64,000 bases of DNA, taken from positions 1 to 64,000 of the forward strand of contig CAVWHY010000003.1 of NCBI GenBank assembly GCA_963754955.1, read 5' to 3'. The notes beneath the pieces are model-generated. The model was not told the origin of the DNA. It searched no databases and saw only the letters and a list, made by a program, of their open reading frames with translations. This DNA is from CAVQJU01 sp963754955. GTDB taxonomy: Bacteria; Acidobacteriota; Vicinamibacteria; Vicinamibacterales; CAVVIG01. Of the stretch, positions 50,861 through 59,470 are shown piece by piece. How positions within the stretch are numbered: position 1 is the first letter of the stretch; every line of letters begins with the position of its first letter. The translations under genes and the position numbers were made by a program.

Positions 50861-52636
50861 CCGGAATCGGGGTCTCGCCGGGCGTCGTGGCGGGCCGGGC
50901 CGTCATCCTCATTCAGCGCGAGCAGGTGCTGCGCTATCACGTGCCCGCCGCCCGCCTCGACCACGAGCTCGAACGGCTGCAGGCGAGCCGCGAGCGGGCC
51001 CGGCAGCAGCTGACGGGCATCCGCACCGGTGTCGCGGAGCGGCGCGGACCGGACATCGCGTCGATTTTCGACGCCCAGATCCTGATGCTGGACGATCCGA
51101 TGCTGGTGCCGCGCGCCGCCGATCTCGTCCGCCAGCAGCGGGTCAACGCCGAGTGGGCGATCCAGCGCGTGTTCCAGGAATTCAGCGCCGTCTTCGACGA
51201 GATCGCGGATCCGTACCTGCGCGAGCGCAAGGGCGACGTGGCGGACCTCGTGGGCCGGCTGAAGATGAACCTGCGCCCCGGCATGGCGACGCCCCGGGAC
51301 CTGCTTCGCGAACTCGACGAAGCCTCGGTGCTGATTGCCGACGAGTTGACCCCGTCCCTGGTCGCGCAGATCGACTGGACGCGGGTGCGCGGCTTCGCCA
51401 CCGACGCCGGCAGCCGCACGTACCACTCGGCCATCCTCGCGCGCTCGCTCGAGGTCCCGGCGGTCGTGGGACTCTACGACGCGAGCCGCGTGATTCAGCC
51501 CGGTCAGCTCGTGGTGATCGACGGTTCGGCGAGCGAAGTGATCGTGGACCCGAGCGATGACGTGCTCGCACGGGCATCCGGGCAGCGGGACGACCGCACC
51601 CCTGCTGCGGGCCCGGCGCACGAGCGGCGCGGCCCGGCCGTCACCGCAGACGGCGTTCGCATCCGGCTCGACGCGAACATCGAGTTTCCCGACGATCTGG
51701 CCGCAGCGCGGTATGCGGGGGCCGAAGGCATCGGGCTGTTCCGCTCGGAGTTCCTGCTGACGAGCGCGACACCCACACCCGAGACCGCCGCCGCAGGCGG
51801 CGGTCTCGGCATCAGTGAGGATATCCAGTACGAGATCTACCGCGGCATGCTCGAAGGCATGGCGCCCGGACCGGTGACCGTGCGCACCTTCGACGTGGAC
51901 GAAGACCAGCTGACGCGGCCGCTGGCCGACGGCTGGGTGGCGGACGCCGAACGGGCGGGCCGCCAGGGGCTTCGCGGGCTGCGCCTGAGCCTCGCGCGCC
52001 CGGAGCTGTTCCGCGTCCAGGTGCGCGCGCTGTTGCGGGCGGCGCGGCACGGCCAGCTTCGGATCATGTTTCCCTTCGTGTCGGGGGTGGAGCAGATCAG
52101 GGAGGGACGGCGGCTGGTGGACGAGGTCGCGGCCGAACTCGCCCGTGCCGGGCAGCCGCCGGCGCGCGTGCCGATCGGCGTGATGATCGAGATTCCCGCG
52201 GCGGCCTACACGGCCGACCTCATTGCGCGCGAGGTCGACTTCTTCACCATCGGCACGAACGATCTCGATCCAGTACTGCCTCGCCGTGGATCGCGCGGAC
52301 GCGCGGGTGTCGGACATGTACGAGCCGCTGCACCCGGCCGTGCTGCGGATGATCGTGATGGCGCGGCGTGCCGCCACACGCGCGCGGATCCCGGTGTCGC
52401 TCTGCGGAGAAATGGCGTCAGACCCGGCGCTGCTGACGCTGCTCGTCGGGCTCGGGCTCACGGATTTCAGCATGACGCCGGCCGCGATCCCGACTGCCAG
52501 ACAGGCGCTTGCGGAAATCCGCGCCGAGGATTTCCGGGCGCTCGCACGCCGTGTTATCGGCCTGCCGACCGCTCACGACATCCAGCGTGAACTCGCCGCC
52601 GCGCTGGACGGGTTGGCGGCGGGGAGGAAGAACTAG
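50848..52636 (+). CDS. ptsI: PTS enzyme I (phosphoenolpyruvate-protein phosphotransferase; one frameshift)
   Basis: 595 residues when one extra base near 52266 is removed. Takes phosphate from PEP to HPr. N-terminus LTGIGVSPGVVAGRAVIL; active His in GSRTYHSAILARS (usual Thr-Ser-His is Thr-Tyr-His here); PEP-binding barrel with EGIGLFRSEFLL, GTNDLIQYCLAVDR across the shift and the catalytic Cys in SLCGEMASDP. The TAG stop straddles the insertion point of the IS element: TA is target and G the first base of the IS. Confidence 0.93.
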
Positions 52637-53742
52637 TGGACCGTCCTATTGAGTTGTACAGCGGTCATGCGATTCTCCGAGACGGGTCGGCATAGGCCCA
52701 CCGAATGGGCGTCGCGGTCGTGTTGTAGTGCTTGATGTAGCGCATCAACTTGCGGCGGAGATCGGTGACCGATGTGAAGATGCCGCGTGCGGTGACATCG
52801 CGCTCGATCTTGGAGAACCAGAGCTCGACTTGGTTGAGCCACGACGAATACGTGGGCGTGTAATGCAGATGCACGTGTGGATGCGTCACCAAGAAGGTTC
52901 GGACCTGCTGCGTCTTGTGGGCCGAGAGATTGTCCACGATGATATGCATCTCGCGTCGGCGGGACTGCGTCTCGACGACGGTCTGCAGGAAGCCGACGAA
53001 TTCCGCGCTCGTGTGTCGGGCCGCGGTGTGGCCCACGACTTCGCCCGTCCGCGTGTTGAGCGCCGCATACAGCGACAGCGTCCCATGCCGGTAGGTACTC
53101 GAAGCCGTGACGTTCGGCGCGGCCGGGCGACAACGGCAAGACCGGGTCGAGCCGATCGAGCGCTTGAATCGCCGTCTTCTCGTCGATGCAGAACACCACG
53201 GCGTGCTGCGGCGGATCGAGGTACAAGCCGATCACATCGGCGGCTTTCGTCTCGAACTCGGGATCAGTCGACCGCATGTACCGCTCGAGTCGATGGGGCT
53301 GCAGGCCGGCGTGTCGCCAGGCCCGCGCGATAATCGTGTGTTGCACGCCCAGCTTGCGCCCGAGCGACCGTGTGGACCAGTGCGTGGCGCCCTGCGGCGG
53401 CGGCCGTCGCGTCCACGTCATGATGCGCGCTTCCAAGGCGGGCGTCAGCACGGTCGGCTTCGAGCCCCGATGGCGGGCCGCCAAGCCGGCCAAGCCGTCC
53501 TTCGCGACGCGTTGCTTCCACAAGGCGATCGTCCGCGAACTGCATCCGGTCATCGTCGCAATCGAGGCGTAGCTGCAGCCGTCGGCGAGCAGCAGAATGA
53601 CCCGCGCCCGTCGCGCGGCATCCGCGCGGCCGCGTCCCGATCGCACGCGCGCTTCGAGCTCGGTGCGTTGGTCGGCGGTCAGCACCAGCGATGTCGATGG
53701 CATGCGCCATCATACGATTTACAACTCGTTAGTACAAGCCAC
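52636..53742 (-). mobile_element. IS630-family insertion sequence, 1107 bp
   Basis: Flanked by a TA duplication (52634-52635 and 53743-53744), the target of IS630/Tc1/mariner elements. The terminal inverted repeats match at 22 of 30 positions (outer GTGG on both sides, inner GAGTTGTA). One transposase gene, minus strand. Deleting the IS and one TA restores the ptsI stop codon running directly into heptamer array C. Only one base-level break in the transposase suggests a recent arrival. Confidence 0.85.
52665..53703 (-). CDS. IS630-family transposase (one frameshift)
   Basis: About 345 residues when one extra base near 53092 is removed. An N-terminal helix-turn-helix (GCSYASIATMTGCSSRTIAL) and linker KDGLAGLAARHRGSKPTV are followed by the DDE catalytic domain: first Asp in VVFCIDEKTAIQAL, second in MHIIVDNLSAHKT, and Glu in SSWLNQVELWFSKIERD. 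Whether the shift is a sequence error or a working frameshift cannot be decided; the many other indels favour error. Confidence 0.88.
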
Positions 53743-53744
53743 TA

Positions 53745-53835
53745 GGAATGCAGAATGAGGAATGCGGAATGAAGAACGCCGAATGAAGAACGCCGAACCG
53801 CAGTTCTACATTCGCCGTTCTCCATTCTGCATTCC
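53745..53835. repeat. Heptamer array C (GAATGNN words) with inverted arms
   Basis: Words GAATGCA, GAATGAG, GAATGCG, GAATGAA, GAACGCC in sequence, a strict period of 7. GGAATGCAGAATG at 53745-53757 pairs perfectly with 53823-53835, and 53774-53785 pairs with 53809-53820 at 11 of 12. It originally joined the ptsI stop and the convergent ssb gene; the IS now separates it from ptsI. Confidence 0.8.
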
Positions 53836-53870
53836 GTTCTGACGGAACGCGCGATCCGTCAGAACGGAAT
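53831..53870 (-). terminator. ssb terminator hairpin built from the SSB C-terminal codons
   Basis: A perfect 16-bp stem, 53831-53846 with 53855-53870, around an 8-base loop. The upstream arm includes the last codons of ssb (ATT CCG TTC TGA, residues IPF and the stop); the other arm repeats them inverted. Symmetric, so it can work in both directions. Confidence 0.65.
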
Positions 53871-54299
53871 ATCGTCGTCGGTCAGCGGTTCGGACGCGTC
53901 CGGGCCCGGTGCATGGCTCCCCATGTCGCCGCCGCGATCGACCGATGCGCCACGGCCGCCGCCGCCCCCGCCCCCGCCGAGCAGCACGACGCGATCGCCC
54001 TTGATCTCGGTCGTGTATCGCTTGTTGCCGTCCTTGTCGTCCCACTGGCGTGTCTGCAGCTTGCCCTCGACGTAGACCTGCTTGCCTTTGGTGAGATATT
54101 CGGTCAGCGATTCGGCCGTCTTGCCCCACAGCACCACGCGGTGCCATTCGGTCTTCTCCTGACGCTGTCCGGACTTGTCGTTCCAGACCTCCGTCGTCGC
54201 CATGTTGAGCGTGGCGACCGCGGCGCCACCTGGCGTGTAACGCAGTTCCGCATCGCGCCCGAGATTTCCCACGAGAATGACTTTGTTCACGCTGCCCAT
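53859..54299 (-). CDS. ssb: Single-stranded DNA-binding protein
   Basis: 146 residues. OB-fold: VNKVILVGNLGRDAELRYTP, WHRVVLWGKTAESLTEYL and KQVYVEGKLQTRQWDDKDG. A Gly-rich linker precedes the acidic tip DDDIPF that binds RecJ, polymerase and other partners. The tip codons lie in the terminator stem. recJ and recN are also in the window. Confidence 0.96.
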   Translation of the reverse strand: MGSVNKVILVGNLGRDAELRYTPGGAAVATLNMATTEVWNDKSGQRQEKTEWHRVVLWGKTAESLTEYLTKGKQVYVEGKLQTRQWDDKDGNKRYTTEIKGDRVVLLGGGGGGGGRGASVDRGGDMGSHAPGPDASEPLTDDDIPF

Positions 54300-54326
54300 A
54301 GATGCCTTTTGAGGAAGAAGACCAAA

Positions 54327-54375
54327 CGTAGCATCCGGCGTCGGCCGGACGTCTGCCGGAGGGCGGGACGCTACG
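54327..54375. repeat. GTAGC palindromic element, copy 4
   Basis: A 49-bp, more diverged copy framed by CGTAGC and GCTACG with internal CCGGCGTCGGCCGG and a second weak hairpin. It lies between cpoB and ssb on the minus strand. Confidence 0.65.
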
Positions 54376-54409
54376 GATTGGAGAGACGACGCATTCTACA
54401 TCGTCTGCG

Positions 54410-55306
54410 TCAGGGCTTCGCGGTGCCGAGCGCCTGTTTGGCCAGGCTGGCGGCGGCGCTGTCCGGATAGGTCTTGACGACGGTGTCCCAGGCTTCGCGC
54501 GCGCGATCCAGTTGCCGCAGGTTCCGGAGCGCCACACCCTTCAGGTAGTACGCGTCGGGAATCGAGTTGCTCATGGGGTACGTGCGGATCACCTTGTCGA
54601 ACGCTTCGACCGCTTTGTCGTTCTTGGCGTCCTGGAGATACGACCGCCCGATCAGGAACTGCGCATCGTCGGCCTGATCGTGTTTGGGGAAATCGCGGAT
54701 GAAGGCCGTGAACCCGTCGACGGCGAGGTCGTAGAGGCCGGCGGCGTAGTCGCCGTACGCCTGTTCCCAGGCCTTCGTCGGCGACGTGCCGATCGCCGTC
54801 GCTGCCGGAGCGGCGGGCGACGGCGGCGCCGCGCCATTGGTGGTCGTCTGGACCGGTGCGGGCGGCAGCGCCGGCCCCCCGTTCGGATCCACCACGACCG
54901 GCGGCGCGACGGGCCGCGCCAGCGCCTGCTGCACCAGCTGGCGCAACGCGTCCACTTCCTGCGAGAGCGAACCGACACGGACGTTGTTGTCGTCCACCTT
55001 CTCGCGGACGACGCCGAGATCTTTTGTCAGGTTGTCGATCAGGAGCTTCTCGTCTGCGAATGCCTTCCGGTTCACATCGGCCTGCTGCTCGAGGCGGGCA
55101 TTGACCGCCTTGATGGCTTCCGCGAGCGTGCCGAGAGTGTTCTGCAGCAGCTGCGCCTGCTCCTGCAGCATCCGCAGGTCGGCCATCAGCTGCTGGTGTT
55201 CCTTGTTCGCGGCCGCGGCGGGCCGCGCCGTAGCCACCGACAGCCCCACGGTCAGCGCCAGCACCACGGACGTCCGGAAGAATCGACTCGTCATGACTAC
55301 ACTCAT
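54410..55306 (-). CDS. cpoB: Tol-Pal system protein CpoB (YbgF)
   Basis: 298 residues. The ATG at 55306 overlaps the pal stop (ATGA); another ATG at 55294 starts the signal peptide MTSRFFRTSVVLALTVGLSV. The periplasmic part has an N-terminal coiled coil (LRMLQEQAQLLQNTLGTLAE and two further heptad stretches to residue 120), a Pro-rich linker and three TPR units (AYGDYAAGLYDLAVDGFTAF onward). CpoB coordinates Tol with peptidoglycan synthesis at division. Last gene of the tol-pal operon. Confidence 0.9.
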   Translation of the reverse strand: MSVVMTSRFFRTSVVLALTVGLSVATARPAAAANKEHQQLMADLRMLQEQAQLLQNTLGTLAEAIKAVNARLEQQADVNRKAFADEKLLIDNLTKDLGVVREKVDDNNVRVGSLSQEVDALRQLVQQALARPVAPPVVVDPNGGPALPPAPVQTTTNGAAPPSPAAPAATAIGTSPTKAWEQAYGDYAAGLYDLAVDGFTAFIRDFPKHDQADDAQFLIGRSYLQDAKNDKAVEAFDKVIRTYPMSNSIPDAYYLKGVALRNLRQLDRAREAWDTVVKTYPDSAAASLAKQALGTAKP

Positions 55307-55894
55307 TTCGCCGTGATGACGAAGTGCGCGCGGCGGTTCTTGGCCCACGCACTGTCATCGTGGCCCGGATCGAACGGGAACTCCTTGCCGTAGCTGACCG
55401 TCTTCAGTCGGTCGGCCGGAATCCCGAGTGATACGAGATACGCGCGCGCGGCAATCGCGCGCCGTTCTCCCAATGCCAGATTGTACTCGGCCGTGCCGCG
55501 TTCGTCGCAGTGTCCTTCGATGGTTACGACCCAGCCCGGATAACGTTTCATCAGGGGCGCGTTAGCCTCCAGCACGGCCTTGGCGGCCGCGTCGATCTCG
55601 CTGCTGTCGAGCGCGAAAAACACCGGCCGGAGCGGAGAGTTGCGGTTGAGCTCGTCGAGCGACGCCGACGCAATCGCATCGTCTCTGACTGGTTCCGGTG
55701 GAACGGTGGTCGGCTCAACCGACGGCCGCGGCGGCGCCGGCGGGCCGTGAAGCGGGCGGAGGTGCCGGCGCGGCGTTCGCCACGGGCGGCGGAGGGGGCA
55801 GCGGCCGCGCCACGGGCGGCTTCTTGCCGCCACATCCAAGAGCGACGACCGTGGTCGCCATCAGCACGAACAGCGCGGGCTTTGCAATCGACAT
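55303..55894 (-). CDS. pal: Peptidoglycan-associated lipoprotein Pal (one frameshift)
   Basis: About 196 residues when one extra base near 55745 is removed. The start at 55894 has GGAG six bases upstream. Lipobox VALGC after MSIAKPALFVLMATTV; a Pro/Ala-rich linker holds the shift; the OmpA-like domain has VFFALDSSEIDAAAKAVLE, IEGHCDERGTAEYNLALGER and RAYLVSLGIPADRL, with the Asp and Arg that bind diaminopimelate. It links outer membrane to peptidoglycan and binds TolB. Confidence 0.93.
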
Positions 55895-55907
55895 CGTATG
55901 CTCCATC

Positions 55908-57263
55908 CTATCTGGACCAGTCGGGCTGGTAATTGTTGCCGGTCCGTGTCACCTGTTTCAGGTTTCTGCCGTCCCGGGTAATCGTGAAGATCTGCGCCTT
56001 GCCGGCCCGTGTCGACATGAACGCGATGTGCCGGCCGTTGGGCGCGTACGACGGGCTTTCGTTGCTGCCTTCGCCGAACGTGAGCTGCTTCACGGTGCGG
56101 TTCCCGACGTCGATGATCTTGATGTCGAACCCGGGACCGTTGCGCGACGCGAAGGCGATTTCGTTGTACGGTGCGGGCGACCACGTCGGCCGGTCCGCAT
56201 ACGACTCGGACGTGAGGCGCTGCACGGCCCCGAGCCCGTCCGCCGCCACCAGGTAGATCTGCGGCGATCCCGATCGGTCGGACGTGAACGCGATCTGGGT
56301 GCCGGAGGGCGCCCAGGTCGGCGTCGAGTCGATCGCCGGGTGGTTCGTAATCCGCCGCACGTTCGATCCATCGCGGTTGGCGACGTAAATCTCCGAGTTG
56401 CCGTCCCGGGTCGACGTAAACGCGACGCGGGTGCCGTCCGGCGACCAGGCGGGCAGCCAGCTCTCGCCGACACCCTTGGTGACCTCCTCGAAGATGCCGT
56501 CGTAGATGTGCGACACGAAAATGCTCGGCGGCCCGCGGCGGTACGAGGTGTAGGCGAGCGACCGCGCATCGGGCGACCACGCAGGGTTGATGTTCAGCGT
56601 CCGGTTGGTCGTCACGCGGCGCTGGTTTTCGCCGTCGTAATCGGCCGTGTAGATTTCCTTCACGCCCCGGCTCTCGACCGTGCCCGACATGCGTTCGCCG
56701 TCGCGGTCGGAATCAAACGCCAGCTTGGTGCGGGCGACGCCGCGCAGGGCGCGCTGCTGCAGATGGATGTCGTCCGAGATCGTGTGCGCGTAGAGGCGCG
56801 CGTTGGACGATCCGCTGTACTCCTTGCCGAAGACCTGCCGCTTTTGCCGGACGTCGAACAGCCGCACCTGGATCTGGAAGCCGTTGCCGAGCTTCTGCAC
56901 CGTGCCGACGATGACGCCGTCGGCGTTGAGCTCGCGCCAGCGGTCGAACGGCACGTCGTCGAACGACTTGGCCGCGGGAACCGTCGCGTAGACATCGCGC
57001 GGGATGAACGCGAACTCGCGCTCGAAGTTGAGATCGTCCCACAGGACGTCGCCGATCGTTCGGGCGATGGCGGTCGTCTCGGCATCGGACGACAGCGCGA
57101 TGAACGGCGGCACCGCAAAACGCGGCGGCGTGCCGCTGCCCTCGCCGCTGATCGTGGTCGCGACGTCGGTCGGCTGCTGCGGGGGCGGGGTTTGCGGACG
57201 GGCGCCGATCGCGAGGCCGAGTCCCGCGACGAGAGCCAGGGTGAGCAGGGCAGTGGATTTCAT
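55908..57263 (-). CDS. tolB: Tol-Pal system protein TolB
   Basis: 451 residues, periplasmic. Signal peptide MKSTALLTLALVAGLGLA, an N-terminal domain (AIARTIGDVLWDDLNFEREF, DGVIVGTVQKLGNGFQIQV) and a six-bladed WD40-like propeller with repeated PAWSPDARSLAYTSYRRG, AWSPDGTRVAFTSTRDGN, SEIYVANRDGSNVRRIT. ATG overlaps the tolA stop (ATGA). Confidence 0.95.
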   Translation of the reverse strand: MKSTALLTLALVAGLGLAIGARPQTPPPQQPTDVATTISGEGSGTPPRFAVPPFIALSSDAETTAIARTIGDVLWDDLNFEREFAFIPRDVYATVPAAKSFDDVPFDRWRELNADGVIVGTVQKLGNGFQIQVRLFDVRQKRQVFGKEYSGSSNARLYAHTISDDIHLQQRALRGVARTKLAFDSDRDGERMSGTVESRGVKEIYTADYDGENQRRVTTNRTLNINPAWSPDARSLAYTSYRRGPPSIFVSHIYDGIFEEVTKGVGESWLPAWSPDGTRVAFTSTRDGNSEIYVANRDGSNVRRITNHPAIDSTPTWAPSGTQIAFTSDRSGSPQIYLVAADGLGAVQRLTSESYADRPTWSPAPYNEIAFASRNGPGFDIKIIDVGNRTVKQLTFGEGSNESPSYAPNGRHIAFMSTRAGKAQIFTITRDGRNLKQVTRTGNNYQPDWSR

Positions 57264-58051
57264 CGTTGATACTGGAAATTCAAATGGACGGTGAGCGTGG
57301 GATTGGGAAACGCGGGGGGCAGCGCGACGAGCTGACGCGTAACCATCACGGCGCGCTGCGCGTTCTGATCGAGCGACAGCGTGCCGCTCGAGCGTTCGAC
57401 GGTGGTGTCGGTCAGGCGGCCGTCGCGCTGGATGGTGAACTTGACCACCACGACGCCCGGCAGTTCCACCTGCTGGTTCCAGTTGCTCTTGATCTTCTCC
57501 ATCATCAGCACGAGGTAGTCCGGGCAGCAGAAATCGGCGACGTCGAGCGTCGAGCCGGAACCCGCGCCGCCACCCGTCGAGAGGCCGAAGCCCTGTCCGC
57601 GCGCGCCCGTGTCGGCGACGGCGTTGCCGGGCCGGATTTCCTCGCCGCGGGTCAGCGCCTTGCCGCGCGCGTCCGGTGTCGTCGTTGGCGGGGGCGGAGG
57701 CGCCGGCTTTGCCGGCGTCGTGACGGCCTTGGCCGTCGTTTTCGGCGAGACCATCTCGGGAACCGCCGCCGCCGGCGGCCGGACCGCCTCCCGCACCGGT
57801 GCCGGTTCGGTGGTCTGCACGGGACGCCCGCCGATGGCCGTGAGACCGCCCGACCGCGGGCCGTCGCCGGCTCCGCCGAGCGAGATCGTCATCACCGATT
57901 TCGGCCGCTCGACCGGGGTGCTGAGCCGGTGAAACGGCCCGAACAGGAGGAACGCCATCACCGCACCGTGCACGGCGAGGGAGATCGCCGCCATCCTGGC
58001 GAGGCCATCGGGTTCCTGCCGCCGATCCCGCAGTACATCAGTGACGTCCAT
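57260..58051 (-). CDS. TolA/TonB-type energy-transducing protein
   Basis: 263 residues. One N-terminal transmembrane helix (LARMAAISLAVHGAVMAFLL), a Pro/Ala/Thr-rich periplasmic spacer (KPAPPPPPTTTPD) and a TonB/TolA C-terminal domain (VVVKFTIQRDGRLTDTTVER, LPPAFPNPTLTVHLNFQY). The position between tolR and tolB makes it the TolA of this system, though the C-terminal domain reads like TonB. CC in DFCCPDY is a possible disulfide or redox pair. Confidence 0.85.
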   Translation of the reverse strand: MDVTDVLRDRRQEPDGLARMAAISLAVHGAVMAFLLFGPFHRLSTPVERPKSVMTISLGGAGDGPRSGGLTAIGGRPVQTTEPAPVREAVRPPAAAVPEMVSPKTTAKAVTTPAKPAPPPPPTTTPDARGKALTRGEEIRPGNAVADTGARGQGFGLSTGGGAGSGSTLDVADFCCPDYLVLMMEKIKSNWNQQVELPGVVVVKFTIQRDGRLTDTTVERSSGTLSLDQNAQRAVMVTRQLVALPPAFPNPTLTVHLNFQYQR

Positions 58052-58057
58052 CGGCGC

Positions 58058-58519
58058 TCAGCGCTCACTCGACACGCTGGTTTCAATGCCCACGTGCTCC
58101 ACGCCGGCCGCTTTCAGCAGCGAAAACACTTCCATCAGTTCGCCGAGGTTCAGGCGGCGATCGCCGCCAAGGAAGACGTCCTTCTTGGCCGCGGTCTCCA
58201 TTTTCTGCCGGACGCGCTCCTGGAGGACTGCCGCGCGCACGGGCTCGCGTCCGAGAAACACAATCTTGTTCTGCCGGTAATCGATTGGCACCGTGATCTC
58301 GATCCGATCCCCGGGCATCTGCTGCGCGTTCCTGGCGACCGGCAGGTTCACGTCCACGCCACGCTGAATCATGGGCGCCGCCACCATGAAGATGATGAGG
58401 AGCACCAGCATGACGTCGACCATCGGGACCACGTTGATCTCCGACAGCGAGGTCGCGACACGGCGGCCCCGGCCGTGGCGGCCCTGCGAGGGCGCGTCGT
58501 TTCCGTTGACCTTCGGCAC
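58058..58519 (-). CDS. tolR: ExbD/TolR biopolymer transport protein
   Basis: 153 residues from a GTG. The transmembrane helix carries the essential Asp: SEINVVPMVDVMLVLLIIFM. Periplasmic domain follows (VDVNLPVARNAQQMP, VFLGGDRRLNLGELMEVFSL). Part of the proton channel with TolQ that drives TolA. Gap to tolQ two bases. Confidence 0.93.
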   Translation of the reverse strand: MPKVNGNDAPSQGRHGRGRRVATSLSEINVVPMVDVMLVLLIIFMVAAPMIQRGVDVNLPVARNAQQMPGDRIEITVPIDYRQNKIVFLGREPVRAAVLQERVRQKMETAAKKDVFLGGDRRLNLGELMEVFSLLKAAGVEHVGIETSVSSER

Positions 58520-58521
58520 GG

Positions 58522-59274
58522 TTAGGTGAAATTCCGTTCGGCGATGTTCAGGAACTCCATCGCGAAGTCGTCCATCTCCGACGCGAACAACTTCACGCGC
58601 TGCGTCAGCAGGTTGTAGTAAAAAACGGCCGGAATCGCGGCCACCAGACCCATCGCCGTCGCTACCAGCGCATCGGCAATCGGCCGCGCGACGACGCTGA
58701 GGTTCGTTGACCCGGTCTGCGCAATTCCTTCAAACGCCATGAGAATGCCGACGACGGTGCCGAACAGGCCGATGAACGGTGTGATGCTCGCCGTGGTGGC
58801 CAGGAACGACACGCGATGCTCGAGCTTGTTGACCTCGACGACCGACGCGCGCATCAGCGCGCGATCGACCGCGGTGAGGCTCTTGAGAGTAGGACGCGCG
58901 GCGGGACTGCGTGGATTGGACCCCGTCGTCGTTTCCGCCGCCGGCGTGTTCTGCCGGAGCTGCGCGGTCAATTCGGCGTAGCCGGCCTGGAACAGGCCGA
59001 CGAGCGGGCTTTCCTTGAGCGAGCCGCAGACGGCCTGCACTTCCGAGAACTTGTTGCTGCGGCGGAAGACGTCGATGAACGTCGTTGACTGGCGCACGAG
59101 GCGCCGGAACATCCACAGCTTATAGAAGGTGATGCCCCATGACGCGATCGAAAACGCCGCGAGGATGAGAAGGACGGCCTTCGAAATGGTGCTGGAGTTC
59201 GCGAGAATCTCCAGCAGGGCCGTTCCAGTGTTCGCAGGTGCAGCATTCTCAGGACCCTGCAGCAGCAGGGCCAT
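58522..59274 (-). CDS. tolQ: TolQ/ExbB proton channel protein
   Basis: 250 residues from the ATG at 59274. An ATG at 59412 would give a longer frame but lies upstream of the promoter -10 box, so cannot be used from it. Three helices: ISKAVLLILAAFSIASWGIT, then ATTASITPFIGLFGTVVGIL and PIADALVATAMGLVAAIPAV, the latter two with the conserved Thr/Gly pattern. The cytoplasmic loop contains an odd Thr/Pro insertion (TPAAETTTGSNPRSPAARP). First gene of the tol-pal operon. Confidence 0.92.
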   Translation of the reverse strand: MALLLQGPENAAPANTGTALLEILANSSTISKAVLLILAAFSIASWGITFYKLWMFRRLVRQSTTFIDVFRRSNKFSEVQAVCGSLKESPLVGLFQAGYAELTAQLRQNTPAAETTTGSNPRSPAARPTLKSLTAVDRALMRASVVEVNKLEHRVSFLATTASITPFIGLFGTVVGILMAFEGIAQTGSTNLSVVARPIADALVATAMGLVAAIPAVFYYNLLTQRVKLFASEMDDFAMEFLNIAERNFT

Positions 59275-59402
59275 GACTAGAGTTCCGGCCGTTCGCAAAC
59301 GGGCCTCCGCGACATCGAGTTCGTGCGCCGCTGGGACAGCGCTGGGCCGGGGTGGGAGTTCCGGCGATTGCCCCGGGGCGGGGGAGCCCCAAGGTGTGCA
59401 AA

Positions 59403-59431
59403 ACTGTAGCACGGTGTAAAAGAGCTGTCAA
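59403..59431 (-). promoter_or_regulatory. Sigma-70 promoter of the tol-pal operon
   Basis: On the minus strand: TTGACA (59431-59426), 17 bases, TACAGT (59408-59403). A consensus -35 with optimal spacing. Transcription would start near 59396, about 120 bases before the tolQ ATG at 59274. Divergent from recN. Confidence 0.65.
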
Positions 59432-59470
59432 ACCTATGTTACGATTGAACTTCTCGGTCTTTTTGCCCCC

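Noticed and set aside
53080..53100. Programmed frameshift in the IS630 transposase
   Set aside because: No slippery heptamer is apparent and single-base errors are frequent in this sequence.
59275..59412. Longer tolQ start at 59412
   Set aside because: It lies upstream of the -10 box of a consensus promoter and encodes a non-conserved Pro-rich leader.
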